From DASUPK01 sp963743575 (GTDB taxonomy: Bacteria > Actinomycetota > Thermoleophilia > Solirubrobacterales > 70-9): 64,000 nucleotides of DNA. The DNA is taken from NCBI GenBank assembly GCA_963743575.1, contig CAVUQC010000002.1:248001-312000 (forward strand), written 5' to 3'. Position 1 is the first letter of the stretch, and every line of letters starts with the position of its first letter. This document shows, in pieces, positions 20,882 to 27,738 of this stretch. Below the pieces are notes generated by a model. The model was not told where the DNA came from. It did no database searches and saw only the letters and a program-made list of their open reading frames with translations. The translations under genes were made by a program, and so were the position numbers.

Positions 20882-21932
20882 GCCGGTCGATCACCGCATC
20901 CGTGAACTCGGTGGTGCTCGCATGCCCCTTCAGGTCCGGGGTGCGGATCCCGGCGGCCGCGGTGTCCAGCACGGCGTCGTAGACGTGCCGTGAGACCTGG
21001 CCGGCCCCCTCGATTCCGGCGACGCCGGCGTAGTGGAGGACCGCGGCCGCGGCGAGGATCATGCCCATCGGGTTGGCGATGTCCTTGCCCTCCAGGGCGG
21101 GCGCCGTTCCGTGTGGAGCCTCGCTCATCGCCACGCGCACCCGCAGTTCGTCGTCAAGGGCGAGCAGCACCGACTCAGCGCCCGCGATCGATCCGAAGAG
21201 CGGCAGGACGAAGTCGGAGAGCAGGTCGCCGTCGCGGTTGAGGCTGGGGATGACGAGTGGCGCATCGGCGCGGCCCGTGAGCAGGCCGGCGTAGGTCGCG
21301 TCGATCAGCAGCGGCTCGTAGCCCACCTCGGGGTGCCGCTCGGCCGCCGCATCCATCTCCTCCTTCAGCATCCCCTCGTAGACGGGGCTGACGGTCCACT
21401 TCGGCCCGCCGAAGACGCGGCCGCGAATCTCCTCAGCGGTCCGGAAGGCGTACTCGGCCACGGCGCGGCAGTTCGAGCGATGGATCACCTCGGTGCGCTG
21501 GGCGACCTCGTCGGCGTCGTCGGGACGCCTCGACTCCTCGGCGCCGTAGGCATCCTCGACGGCCATCCGGACCACGGAGATCGGATGGTGGATCCCGGCG
21601 AGGGGGCTGACGCCCGGGATTCGGCGGCCCGTGCGGACGATCACCTTGCCGTCGATCGCCTCGCGGATCAGGCGGTTGGGACTGCCGATGTCGTCGGCGC
21701 CCTCGGGGGTGACGGTCGCGGCCTTGATCCCGAAGCCGGCCTCGGCCATTGAGCGGGCAGCCTCCGTGCAGACCTCGTTTTGAGTGCGGCGCCGGTTCTC
21801 GAGGGAGAGATCGAAGCGCTCGAGCTCGATCCCCAGCCCGACCACTTCCGGGGCCAGCACGCGCAGTGCCTGTTCGAGCAGCTCCTGCCCGGTCTGGTCG
21901 CCCTCGAGCACGACTATGCGCACATCGGCCAT
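20874..21932 (-). CDS. Isocitrate/isopropylmalate-family dehydrogenase
   Basis: A 352-residue NAD(P)-dependent beta-decarboxylating dehydrogenase. Family landmarks include VLEGDQTGQELLEQ at the N-terminus, TPEGADDIGSPNRLIREAID with the substrate-binding Ser-Pro-Asn, and IVRTGRR. The later ones are NRDGDLLSD (metal Asp) and EAPHGTAPALEGKDIANP (cofactor loop). The frame is open well upstream, but MADVRIVVLEGD at 21932 is the normal N-terminus. I cannot distinguish isocitrate, isopropylmalate or homoisocitrate specificity by eye; no leu genes are nearby. Divergent from the zinc-ribbon gene by 21 bases. Confidence 0.85.
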   Translation of the reverse strand: MADVRIVVLEGDQTGQELLEQALRVLAPEVVGLGIELERFDLSLENRRRTQNEVCTEAARSMAEAGFGIKAATVTPEGADDIGSPNRLIREAIDGKVIVRTGRRIPGVSPLAGIHHPISVVRMAVEDAYGAEESRRPDDADEVAQRTEVIHRSNCRAVAEYAFRTAEEIRGRVFGGPKWTVSPVYEGMLKEEMDAAAERHPEVGYEPLLIDATYAGLLTGRADAPLVIPSLNRDGDLLSDFVLPLFGSIAGAESVLLALDDELRVRVAMSEAPHGTAPALEGKDIANPMGMILAAAAVLHYAGVAGIEGAGQVSRHVYDAVLDTAAAGIRTPDLKGHASTTEFTDAVIDRLR

Positions 21933-21953
21933 CGGATGCGAGGCTATCCGTAG

Positions 21954-22283
21954 ATGAGCGAAAGCTGCACCTGGTGCGGAGCGGAGGTGGAGCCCGGGGA
22001 TGGCTTCCGGGCCTACGAACCCGCGGGCGAGCGCCGCGCCGTCTTCTGCCGGCTCGAGCATCTGGTCCCCTGGTCGATCCAGGGAGCGCACTGGGAGGCC
22101 GGCGCGCTGGCCGAGCCGCCCGTCCTGGACGAAGCCGTCATCCGGTGTGCCCACTGCGACGCCGAGCTCACCGACACTCATGTGCTGCTGGTGCGCCACC
22201 GCGGGGAGCACCGGATCGCCGACGGCTTCTGCTCGGTCGATCACATGACCGCGTGGGCGAAGGCGGGAGGCCGCTGGCAGTAG
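21954..22283 (+). CDS. Double zinc-ribbon-like protein of unknown function
   Basis: A 109-residue soluble protein containing two similar halves. Each has a CxxC knuckle (CTWC, CAHC), a central variable loop, and an FC-x3-H element (FCRLEH, FCSVDH). This spacing predicts two treble-clef/zinc-ribbon units, probably from internal duplication. The ATG at 21954 is the first in frame. No named family was recognised. It is followed directly by small RNA cassette A. Confidence 0.72.
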   Translation: MSESCTWCGAEVEPGDGFRAYEPAGERRAVFCRLEHLVPWSIQGAHWEAGALAEPPVLDEAVIRCAHCDAELTDTHVLLVRHRGEHRIADGFCSVDHMTAWAKAGGRWQ

Positions 22284-22374
22284 GGCTTTCGACGAAGCCG
22301 GATTTTGCGGCGGTGGGGGAGTCGGTCGAAATCGCCGATCGCCGCAAAACGCGGGATCTCGCGTTTTCACCCCA

Positions 22375-22402
22375 TTGACGCGGCTGTTGCAGACGGTAGG
22401 GT
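22375..22402 (+). promoter_or_regulatory. Promoter of small RNA cassette A
   Basis: TTGACG (22375-22380), 16-base spacer, TAGGGT (22397-22402). The same -35 core, spacer length and -10 hexamer occur in cassettes B and C. Confidence 0.72.
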
Positions 22403-22408
22403 GCTCGC

Positions 22409-22491
22409 ACTTGAGCAAGACGGGTTGGCCGCAAGGTCAGTCAGGTCAGTTCAAACAGAGACGGCCCGGGAAACCGGGCCGTTTCGCTTTT
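22409..22491 (+). ncRNA. Candidate small RNA, cassette A
   Basis: Predicted 83-nt transcript. Elements: CTTG-AG-CAAG near the 5' end; an 8-bp stem GGTTGGCC / GGTCAGTC (22423-22430 with 22435-22442) closed by a GCAA tetraloop; a single-stranded AGTTCAAACAGAG; then a terminator with ACGGCCCGG / CCGGGCCGT (22461-22469 with 22474-22482), GAAA loop and a T-rich end. It is closely similar to cassette B; the three differences in the main stem all keep base pairing. There is no reading frame with a plausible start inside it. Confidence 0.62.
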
Positions 22492-22618
22492 CCGGCGAGC
22501 CTTGGGACCGTTTCTACTCGTCCAAAGGGACCGTGTGGGCCCGGGGCGCCTTTTCGTCCTCTACGGTCGAAAAAGCGCCCGCACGCAGCTGAGTCGGGCT
22601 CTCGTTTCCATGCAGACC

Positions 22619-22639
22619 GCCGCTTCTCGTCCAAAGCGG
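22619..22639. repeat. Short palindromic repeat, copy 2
   Basis: CCGCTT (22620-22625) and AAGCGG (22634-22639) pair around the loop CTCGTCCA. Consensus core GCTTCTCGTCCAAAGC. Confidence 0.7.
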
Positions 22640-22991
22640 AGCTGGCGGGTCTAGGTGAGCAGGGATCCTCAGCCCGGAGATGAAGATGGAGCGGATGGAG
22701 GGTCAACCGGAGCCTGTTCAGTTCCTGGGGTGGATACGCGGACCAACAGGAGCGCGGAATAGCGCCAGCCGGTTCGCGACTCTGAATCGGAAGCCACCGC
22801 ATGTGACATTTGAAGGACCCCAACTACCTCGTCCTTGGTTCGCGCGACATCTATCTGAGCGATGAGCTCTCTCATCGACGAAGCTTCGAACCCGAGGAGT
22901 TTGGTCCCCTCCACAAGGCGGCATCATAAGTGGCCGTTCCTGTCTAGCGCGTTTGACCACTGACACCAAACACAGCGCTTCTATGCGAAGT

Positions 22992-23013
22992 GCCGCTTCT
23001 CGTCCAAAGCGGC
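22992..23013. repeat. Short palindromic repeat, copy 3
   Basis: A perfect 7-bp inverted repeat GCCGCTT / AAGCGGC around the same CTCGTCCA loop; the best-preserved copy. Confidence 0.72.
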
Positions 23014-23061
23014 GGTTTCAACTTGCCGGAAAATGTTGCCGATGAATGACAGGTGGAAGGG

Positions 23062-23349
23062 ATGATCCTGACCGCGTCGAGCTGCTCCGCCGACCCGGGG
23101 CTCACCATCGCTACCTGGCTTGGCATCGGCACTGTTGCGGCAGGTGCCTTGATCCGATCAAGAATGGTGGCCAGATTCGTCGTGGAGAACCTGATTGGAC
23201 CATGGCGCGGCAATGTGGTTGCGCAAGCCCGTTGGCGCGAATCCATCGATGCGTGGGTCGTCAACGTTCGCGTCCTGGTCCTGATCTTCGGAGCCGGTGC
23301 ACTTGTAATCGTGTTCTTCGGAATCGCAGCCACTGCGAGCTGCGGCTGA
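23062..23349 (+). CDS. Small two-helix membrane protein
   Basis: A 95-residue protein with two hydrophobic segments (about 12-32 and 70-92) separated by a basic, Arg/Trp-containing stretch (WRGNVVAQARWRESIDAW). The ATG at 23062 follows AGGTGG at five-base spacing; a GTG nine bases upstream is the alternative start. No family recognised. It sits alone in the gene-poor region, and a palindromic repeat copy begins three bases after its stop. Confidence 0.5.
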   Translation: MILTASSCSADPGLTIATWLGIGTVAAGALIRSRMVARFVVENLIGPWRGNVVAQARWRESIDAWVVNVRVLVLIFGAGALVIVFFGIAATASCG

Positions 23350-23351
23350 CC

Positions 23352-23373
23352 GCCGCTTCTCGTCCAAAGCAGC
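23352..23373. repeat. Short palindromic repeat, copy 4
   Basis: GCCGCTT / AAGCAGC arms (one mismatch) around CTCGTCCA. It lies between the stop of the small membrane protein and the stop of the minus-strand gene remnant. Confidence 0.65.
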
Positions 23374-23384
23374 TACGAGGAGTC

Positions 23385-23588
23385 CTATCCCTTCTTGCAC
23401 TTCCCCTTGGCGGTCTTGCAAGGTGGTGGTCCGGCCCTCCAAAGCTCCCTGTTGTGCCTGCCGTCCTTGGCGGTGAAGTAGAGGGTGCCGCCGACCGCGG
23501 TGAGGTTGATGGGCTCGCTACTGACGCCGCCACGGCGAATGTCCCTGATGAGGGTCGTCCCGCGTGTATCCCAGGGTGGGGGGAAGTC
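23385..23588 (-). pseudogene. C-terminal remnant of an ELWxxDGT-repeat surface protein
   Basis: A 67-codon open stretch bounded by stops and lacking a start codon. It reads as one repeat of the ELWxxDGT type: RGTTLIRDI, SSEPINLTAVGGTLYFTAKD and RELWR, followed by a natural-looking C-terminus CKTAKGKCKKG. In intact proteins such units occur in long tandem arrays after a signal peptide. No upstream units were found in any frame within about 150 bases, so this is a decayed gene end. Its basic, two-Cys ending resembles the tails of the secreted proteins elsewhere in the window. Confidence 0.68.
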
Positions 23589-23591
23589 CTA

Positions 23592-24408
23592 AGCGGGAGA
23601 TGAAGGAGGGACCTCACGCCGGAGCGCTCTTCGACCTGGCGCTCGCTTCTCGCGCCGGCACGCGTTGACGGCTCTCACCCGTTAGGCGGCAAGCGTGCCT
23701 CGGGGGAGATGCCCGCGGGGAATTGCGCCTTTCCTGGCCGGGCCGTGACTCTGTTCCCTGGCACTCATCCGCAAGGGTGGCCTCGCTCTCCGCCAGGCGC
23801 GATGTGCATCCAGCCGGATCTGGGCGGCGAGGTAGTGATGATCTCGGTCGGTCTGCTTGCTGTTCATCTGATGTCTCCAGTGTCGGGTTTGTCGGAGCGA
23901 TCCTCCGCCCGTTCCTGAAAGACCGGAGAAGGGTTTCCGAAGAATTAGATGAAAGTAGGGCCGGAGAGCACGGCCTTTGGCCGGCCTTTGTGTGGAGCTT
24001 CCCGTTCGCTAGACAGCTCCTCGAAACCCTGACACAGTGACCCCCAGAGGAAGCGGTTCAACCGCAGCACACCTGCATCCCCGTCCCGATCTAGCCCGGC
24101 CGGACGGGTGCACGCATGCGGATCCGATGCGCCTCCGGCTGATCGAGTACACGCGCTACGGCACCTGAATCGGCTGCGTCGAGTGCGGCACCTCCTGGCT
24201 TATCCGAGGCCGCGACTAGCCTCACGCGGCTGGGTCCGCTGAAGGCTGGGTCCGCTGAATCCGCCGACGAGTAGCGCGTAGCCGCTTCTCGTCCAAAGCA
24301 GCGGTTTTCGACTGATCCCTGTGCAGCCGACTGCGCTCCTGCTTTCGCGAAGGGAGGTGTGCCGCCGCCGGTCGAAATATTGGAGCGCAGAGCATGGCAA
24401 GACGATGG
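23592..24408. other. Gene-poor stretch
   Basis: About 820 bases without a convincing gene. A 61-residue minus-strand frame (23682-23867) has a plausible GGAG at seven bases from its ATG, but its sequence is low in information and Arg/Pro-rich. A short CVECGTSW-like reading near 24165 hints at another decayed gene. One palindromic repeat copy lies at 24281-24304. Confidence 0.5.
24281..24304. repeat. Short palindromic repeat, copy 5
   Basis: GCCGCTTCTCGTCCAAAGC followed by AGCGG; same arms and CTCGTCCA loop, with one mismatch as in copy 4. Confidence 0.65.
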
Positions 24409-24948
24409 TCAGCGTCTCTCGCCGGGTTCGACAGTCTCCGGACGAGCGGATTCCGGCTCTGCCTCACCTCGACGCAGCAAGTAGATCGCGGCGCCAAAGG
24501 CCAGCGCCAGCCCGGCGAGTACCCCGAGCTCGAGCAGGAAGTTGTTGAGTGCCTGACCGGAAGGGATCTGCTCGACCTTGGCCGTGATCACCACGACCCG
24601 CCGGACGACCGCGATCAGCCCGATCAACAGGAAGGGCTCAGCGTGGACCTCCCCCTCGTAGAGCACCAGCGCCAGCGTGTGCAGGAGCTCGGCGACGATC
24701 AACAGGAGCAGGACCCGGTCGAGTACCAGGAGCCCGATCTGCACGGCGTCGTCGTGGTCGTCGATGCCCGTGACGACGCCGTCGACCGTGCCCACGATTA
24801 CGAGGATCCCCGCGGTAGCGAGCAGGACACCGACGGCGATGTAGATGGCCTCCTGCACCCAGCCGATGCCCGCGGTGACCACCTCGGGCCGGGAAGGAAA
24901 TTTCGCCTGTGGCCGCACTGGCCGGGAGGGTTCGGCCATCCCGATCAT
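24409..24948 (-). CDS. PsiE-like (phosphate-starvation-inducible E family) membrane protein
   Basis: A 179-residue protein with four hydrophobic segments: YIAVGVLLATAGILVIVG, the IGLLVLDRVLLLLIVAELLH region, FLLIGLIAVVRRVVVI and LELGVLAGLALAFGAAIYLL. The RRVVVITAKVEQ segment after the third helix and overall topology resemble PsiE. The ATG at 24948 has AGGGG about six bases upstream; the open extension beyond it contains a dispersed repeat and is not believed. Function of PsiE is not established. No Pho-box-like repeat was noticed. Confidence 0.65.
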   Translation of the reverse strand: MIGMAEPSRPVRPQAKFPSRPEVVTAGIGWVQEAIYIAVGVLLATAGILVIVGTVDGVVTGIDDHDDAVQIGLLVLDRVLLLLIVAELLHTLALVLYEGEVHAEPFLLIGLIAVVRRVVVITAKVEQIPSGQALNNFLLELGVLAGLALAFGAAIYLLRRGEAEPESARPETVEPGERR

Positions 24949-25159
24949 TATCTGCCCCTGACGCGCTGAGATGTGGACAGCTTCCGCTCCGAGCGAGAAG
25001 ACCGCTAGTGCCGAAGCCGCTCCTTTCCATGCAGAGCGGCGCTCTTTGGCGCTTTGTTCGCGTATATGGCCAGTAAGGCGCCAACTCCGAGTGGTTGCTC
25101 GCATCGGTGGCCAAGCCGTTGAGTCCCCGCATATTGCGGAAACGTCGTTTCACACCGGC

Positions 25160-25187
25160 TTGACCTCGTCGTTGCGATCGGTAGGGT
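25160..25187 (+). promoter_or_regulatory. Promoter of small RNA cassette B
   Basis: TTGACC (25160-25165), 16-base spacer, TAGGGT (25182-25187). GCGGAAACG lies 15 bases upstream of the -35, a position matched by GCGAAAACG in cassette C. Confidence 0.72.
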
Positions 25188-25193
25188 GATCGC

Positions 25194-25275
25194 ACTTGGA
25201 CAAGACAGGTTGATCGCAAGGTCAATCAGGTCAGTTCAAACAGAGACGGCCCGGGAAACCGGGCCGTTTCGCTTT
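25194..25275 (+). ncRNA. Candidate small RNA, cassette B
   Basis: Predicted 82-nt transcript closely similar to cassette A; the last 48 bases are identical. The main stem is GGTTGATC / GGTCAATC (25208-25215 with 25220-25227) with GCAA loop; compared with A, G-U becomes A-U, C-G becomes U-G and U-G becomes U-A. The 5' mini-stem is CTTG-GA-CAAG. The terminator (25246-25254 with 25259-25267, GAAA loop) is identical to A. It lies between the psiE-like gene and the stop of the DUF488 gene. Confidence 0.63.
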
Positions 25276-25361
25276 AGCGGCCACCAGGCCGCTCTCCTTG
25301 AGCGAAGTGCGAAGCCCGAATCGATCCATTCGGGCGGCCGCTCGTGGCCGCGACCCTATGG

Positions 25362-25856
25362 CTAAGCCGCGTCGTCCGGGCGGATGTGAGAGACCGTCAC
25401 TCCGTGTCGCATCGCCAGGCGTTCTGCGATCAATGACCGATGACACGCCTCGGCGTCAAGCTCGACGCAGAGCAGGGCCGTAACGCCATCCTCCGACAAC
25501 GATCCGGCGACTGGCGTCAGATCGACGTGATCGAGTATCTCCTCGCGATAGCGCCGAGCGTATTCCGGAGCGAGTTGCGAGCGAGAGCGCTTACCGACTC
25601 CGAGACGGTCGTCCTCGCGGTACTGAAGCTGGCGTAACTCCGTCGTCGGTGCCAGCTCCCGGCGGTGCTCATAGGCGATCCCGGCATCGGCGAGCGCCTT
25701 CTGCAGGCGCTGAGAGTTCGCCCAGGCGTACTCGGGTCCGCGTACCCCGCGTCGCTGGCGGACGTCGAGCAGCCGGCGAACGTGAGCCGCGCCCAACGCG
25801 GCGAGAAAGCTGTCGCGGTCAAAGCCGTACACCCCGATTGTTGCCAGCTCCGGCAC
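25362..25856 (-). CDS. DUF488 family protein
   Basis: A 164-residue soluble protein starting on GTG. It has the DUF488 pattern: IGVYGFDRDSFLAAL at the start, LLDVRQRRGVRGPEYAWAN (the conserved DVR followed by a basic loop), and LLCVELDAEACHRSLIAERL with the conserved Cys-His-Arg-Ser near the C-terminus. The family is widespread and poorly characterised; a nucleotide- or redox-related role has been suggested but is not visible here. Cassettes B and C lie at its two ends. Confidence 0.88.
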   Translation of the reverse strand: MPELATIGVYGFDRDSFLAALGAAHVRRLLDVRQRRGVRGPEYAWANSQRLQKALADAGIAYEHRRELAPTTELRQLQYREDDRLGVGKRSRSQLAPEYARRYREEILDHVDLTPVAGSLSEDGVTALLCVELDAEACHRSLIAERLAMRHGVTVSHIRPDDAA

Positions 25857-25888
25857 GCTCCGAGTATGGCGTGGTCAACACCACGCAT

Positions 25889-25902
25889 TCGTCCAAAGCA
25901 GC
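25889..25902. repeat. Short palindromic repeat, degenerate copy 6
   Basis: TCGTCCAAAGCAGC preserves the loop and 3' arm; the 5' arm is lost. It lies just upstream of the DUF488 start. Confidence 0.5.
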
Positions 25903-26014
25903 ACAGTTGGTGAGTTGATCCGGCATATCCGGAAGAACTCACCAGGGAAAGCAACACCGGCGCTTTCGAGCGATCGAAACTCCGCAGATTGCGAAAACGT
26001 CCGTTGACATTGCC

Positions 26015-26042
26015 TTGACTTCGCCGTTGCGGGGGGTAGGGT
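26015..26042 (+). promoter_or_regulatory. Promoter of small RNA cassette C
   Basis: TTGACT (26015-26020), 16-base spacer, TAGGGT (26037-26042). GCGAAAACG lies 15 bases upstream of the -35 as in cassette B. Confidence 0.7.
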
Positions 26043-26047
26043 GCTCA

Positions 26048-26112
26048 TCATTGGAACAAGGGAAACCTTGTTCTTAGGAAGGGCCCGGGCAACCGGGCCC
26101 TTCCGCTATTTC
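26048..26112 (+). ncRNA. Candidate small RNA, cassette C (diverged)
   Basis: Same promoter layout as A and B and the same plan of two GNRA-capped hairpins, but a different sequence. Hairpin 1 is GAACAAGG / CCTTGTTC with GAAA loop (26054-26073). Hairpin 2 is GGAAGGGCCCGG / CCGGGCCCTTCC with GCAA loop (26077-26104). Hairpin 2 lacks a long T-tract and ends one base before the convergent hydrolase stop, so it may terminate both strands. The 5' part (TTGGAACAAG) resembles B (TTGGACAAG). Confidence 0.5.
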
Positions 26113-27158
26113 TGGGGCTTCTTGCCGCCGGCGTTCTGCTTCTTCTTGCCCGCTGCCTTCTTCTTCTTCGGCGCAGCCTTCGGCTTCGGTGCGGGAGTCG
26201 GCGCAGGCGGAGGCTTTGCGAAGGCCAGAATGAGCGGAGCCACGAGATGCGGCTTCTCGACGTTCGGCGAGTGGCCCGCACCGGGGATCAGGTGGGTCTG
26301 GGCGCCGGGCACGTTCGCGCGATAGCGGGCGATCGCCGCCTGTGCGTCGTAAATCTGGTCCTCGGCGCCGAAGATGATCATGACCGGCACGCCCAGGGCG
26401 GCCAGCCGCTGGTCGAGCGGGCTCTGATCGACGTAGTCCTGCTCGCCGTCGATCGTGTCCTTGACCGCGCTGTAGGTCATCGCCCGCAGGTCGTCCACGG
26501 GCTGGTCGGGATTGTCGAAACCGCTCGAGATGTTGAAGCCTGGCGCAAACGCCTGGGCATACTCGTCGCGCACCTTCGAGGCGGGGGCTATCTGCACCAG
26601 GCGGCCGATGGCCTGCCCGATCACGGGCCAGGTGAGCATGTGCTCCGCGAGGGACTCGTGCTCGAAGCCATCCTGTGCGGACTGATCGATGATCACGAGC
26701 CGCGTGGCGATCTGGGGGCTCTGCTCGGCCAGGTCGACCGCGACGCTGCCGCCGAGTGAATGGCCGACCACGGTGGCGCCGACGACGTGCAGCTTCGCGA
26801 GCGCCTCCGCGACGGCGCCTGCCTGGTCATCGATCGAATAGCCGGAACCGGGCTTGTCCGAGCCGCCCATGCCGAGCAGGTCGATGCGAATCACGCGGTG
26901 GTCCGCCTCGAGCAGGGGCACGAGGTTGTCCCACCAGTCCATCGAGCAGGTCGCGCAGTGCAGGAGCACGATCGGCGATCCCTGCGGATTGCCCTGATCG
27001 AGCACCTGCAGAGTTCCGCTCGAGGTGTCGATCAGGCGTGCCCCGTCGTCTCGGAGGTAGGCGCTCTTCGTCTCGTTGGAGACCACGAGGGCGTTGAGCA
27101 GCAGCAGGATGATCAGCCCGCCGATCACGCCGAGCGTGATCTTGACCCAGCGGCTCAC
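26106..27158 (-). CDS. Membrane-anchored alpha/beta hydrolase with basic C-terminal tail
   Basis: A 350-residue protein with one N-terminal membrane helix (about 7-27), then an alpha/beta hydrolase domain. The domain has a GHSLGGSVA nucleophile elbow, an acid in FGAEDQIYD and His in GAGHSPNVE. HCATCSMDWWDNL matches the oxyanion-hole region. The last 35 residues are Ala/Pro/Lys-rich (PPPAPTPAPKPKAAPKKKK) and probably unstructured. Overlaps the start of its neighbour's reading frame: its ATG overlaps the HD-gene stop by four bases, so the two form an operon. Substrate unknown. Confidence 0.85.
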   Translation of the reverse strand: MSRWVKITLGVIGGLIILLLLNALVVSNETKSAYLRDDGARLIDTSSGTLQVLDQGNPQGSPIVLLHCATCSMDWWDNLVPLLEADHRVIRIDLLGMGGSDKPGSGYSIDDQAGAVAEALAKLHVVGATVVGHSLGGSVAVDLAEQSPQIATRLVIIDQSAQDGFEHESLAEHMLTWPVIGQAIGRLVQIAPASKVRDEYAQAFAPGFNISSGFDNPDQPVDDLRAMTYSAVKDTIDGEQDYVDQSPLDQRLAALGVPVMIIFGAEDQIYDAQAAIARYRANVPGAQTHLIPGAGHSPNVEKPHLVAPLILAFAKPPPAPTPAPKPKAAPKKKKAAGKKKQNAGGKKPQK

Positions 27159-27715
27159 AACCCCAGCTCGTCGGAGTGCTCGGCGAGGGCCTCGATGATC
27201 AGGGCGATGTGCTCGTCCTGGTCGACGCCGAGCTCGTCGATCCCCCTCTGCACCTCGTTCCGATTGACGGCGGCCGCGAACGAGGGCTGCTTCAGCTTCT
27301 TCTTCACGGACTTCGGCTTCATCCCCTCGATGCCGGTGGGCCGGACGAGCGCGCAGGCCGCCACGAAGCCTGAGAGCTCATCGACGGCGAACAGGGTCTT
27401 CGCCATGCGCGTCTCCCGTGGGACTCCCATGAAGTCGGCATGGCCGGCGACGGCGTCGATCACGTCCTGCGGATACCCGCGCTGCTCCAGCTCCTTGATC
27501 GCGTAGCGCGGGTGGCCGGTATCCAGGTCCGGGTAGCGCTCGTAGTCGAGGTCGTGGACGAGGCCGGTGACCGCGTAGATCTCCTCGTCCTCATCCCATT
27601 TGCGGGCGTAGGCGCGCATCGCCGCCTCGACTCCGAGCAGGTGCTTTCGGAGCGACTCGGAGTCGATCCATTCGGTGACGAGCTCCCATGCATCGTCTCT
27701 TGAAGCCTCCGCCAT
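27155..27715 (-). CDS. HD-domain phosphohydrolase
   Basis: A 186-residue soluble protein with an HD metal-binding core: His in LRKHLLGVE, the HD pair in GLVHDLDYERYPD, later GHPRYAI and AVAGHADF, and Asp in AVDELSGF. This arrangement matches the small HDIG-type proteins often annotated as metal-dependent phosphohydrolases. Divergent from murA with 23 bases between starts; upstream gene of a two-gene operon with the hydrolase. Substrate unknown. Confidence 0.85.
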   Translation of the reverse strand: MAEASRDDAWELVTEWIDSESLRKHLLGVEAAMRAYARKWDEDEEIYAVTGLVHDLDYERYPDLDTGHPRYAIKELEQRGYPQDVIDAVAGHADFMGVPRETRMAKTLFAVDELSGFVAACALVRPTGIEGMKPKSVKKKLKQPSFAAAVNRNEVQRGIDELGVDQDEHIALIIEALAEHSDELGL

Positions 27716-27738
27716 GAGGCTGGCTACTCTAGGCGCCC

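Larger units (their letters stand above)
22492..23061. other. Gene-poor stretch with short palindromic repeats
   Basis: About 570 bases in which no convincing gene was found. Open frames here lack ribosome-binding sites and have unbiased composition. It holds repeat copies at 22517-22527 (core only), 22619-22639 and 22992-23013. It also holds one copy of a second motif, TTTCCATGCAGA, at 22605-22616. Confidence 0.55.

Noticed and set aside
22446..22823. Minus-strand 125-codon frame over cassette A and repeats
   Set aside because: It consists of the reverse complement of the terminator and the palindromic repeats; no start signal and no motif.
23682..23867. 61-residue minus-strand gene with GGAG seven bases before ATG
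   Set aside because: Only the first 25 residues look protein-like; the rest is Arg/Pro-rich and no related frame was recognised. Possible decayed gene, not supported enough to list.
24112..24220. Decayed gene with a CVECGTSW-like motif
   Set aside because: Only about 15 residues look meaningful and stops interrupt the frame immediately upstream.
24637..25225. Second minus-strand frame overlapping the PsiE-like gene and cassette B
   Set aside because: It is out of frame with the hydrophobic pattern of the PsiE-like protein and crosses the cassette B promoter; Arg/Gly-rich shadow.
22517..25902. Integron attC-like sites
   Set aside because: The repeats are too short, lack paired R/L boxes with the conserved GTTRRRY, and no integrase or gene-cassette structure is present.
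26106..26180. Lys/Ala/Pro-rich tail of the hydrolase as a member of the Cys-Lys tail family
   Set aside because: It has no cysteines and no RSAxSA motif; it is an Ala-Pro-Lys linker of a different type.
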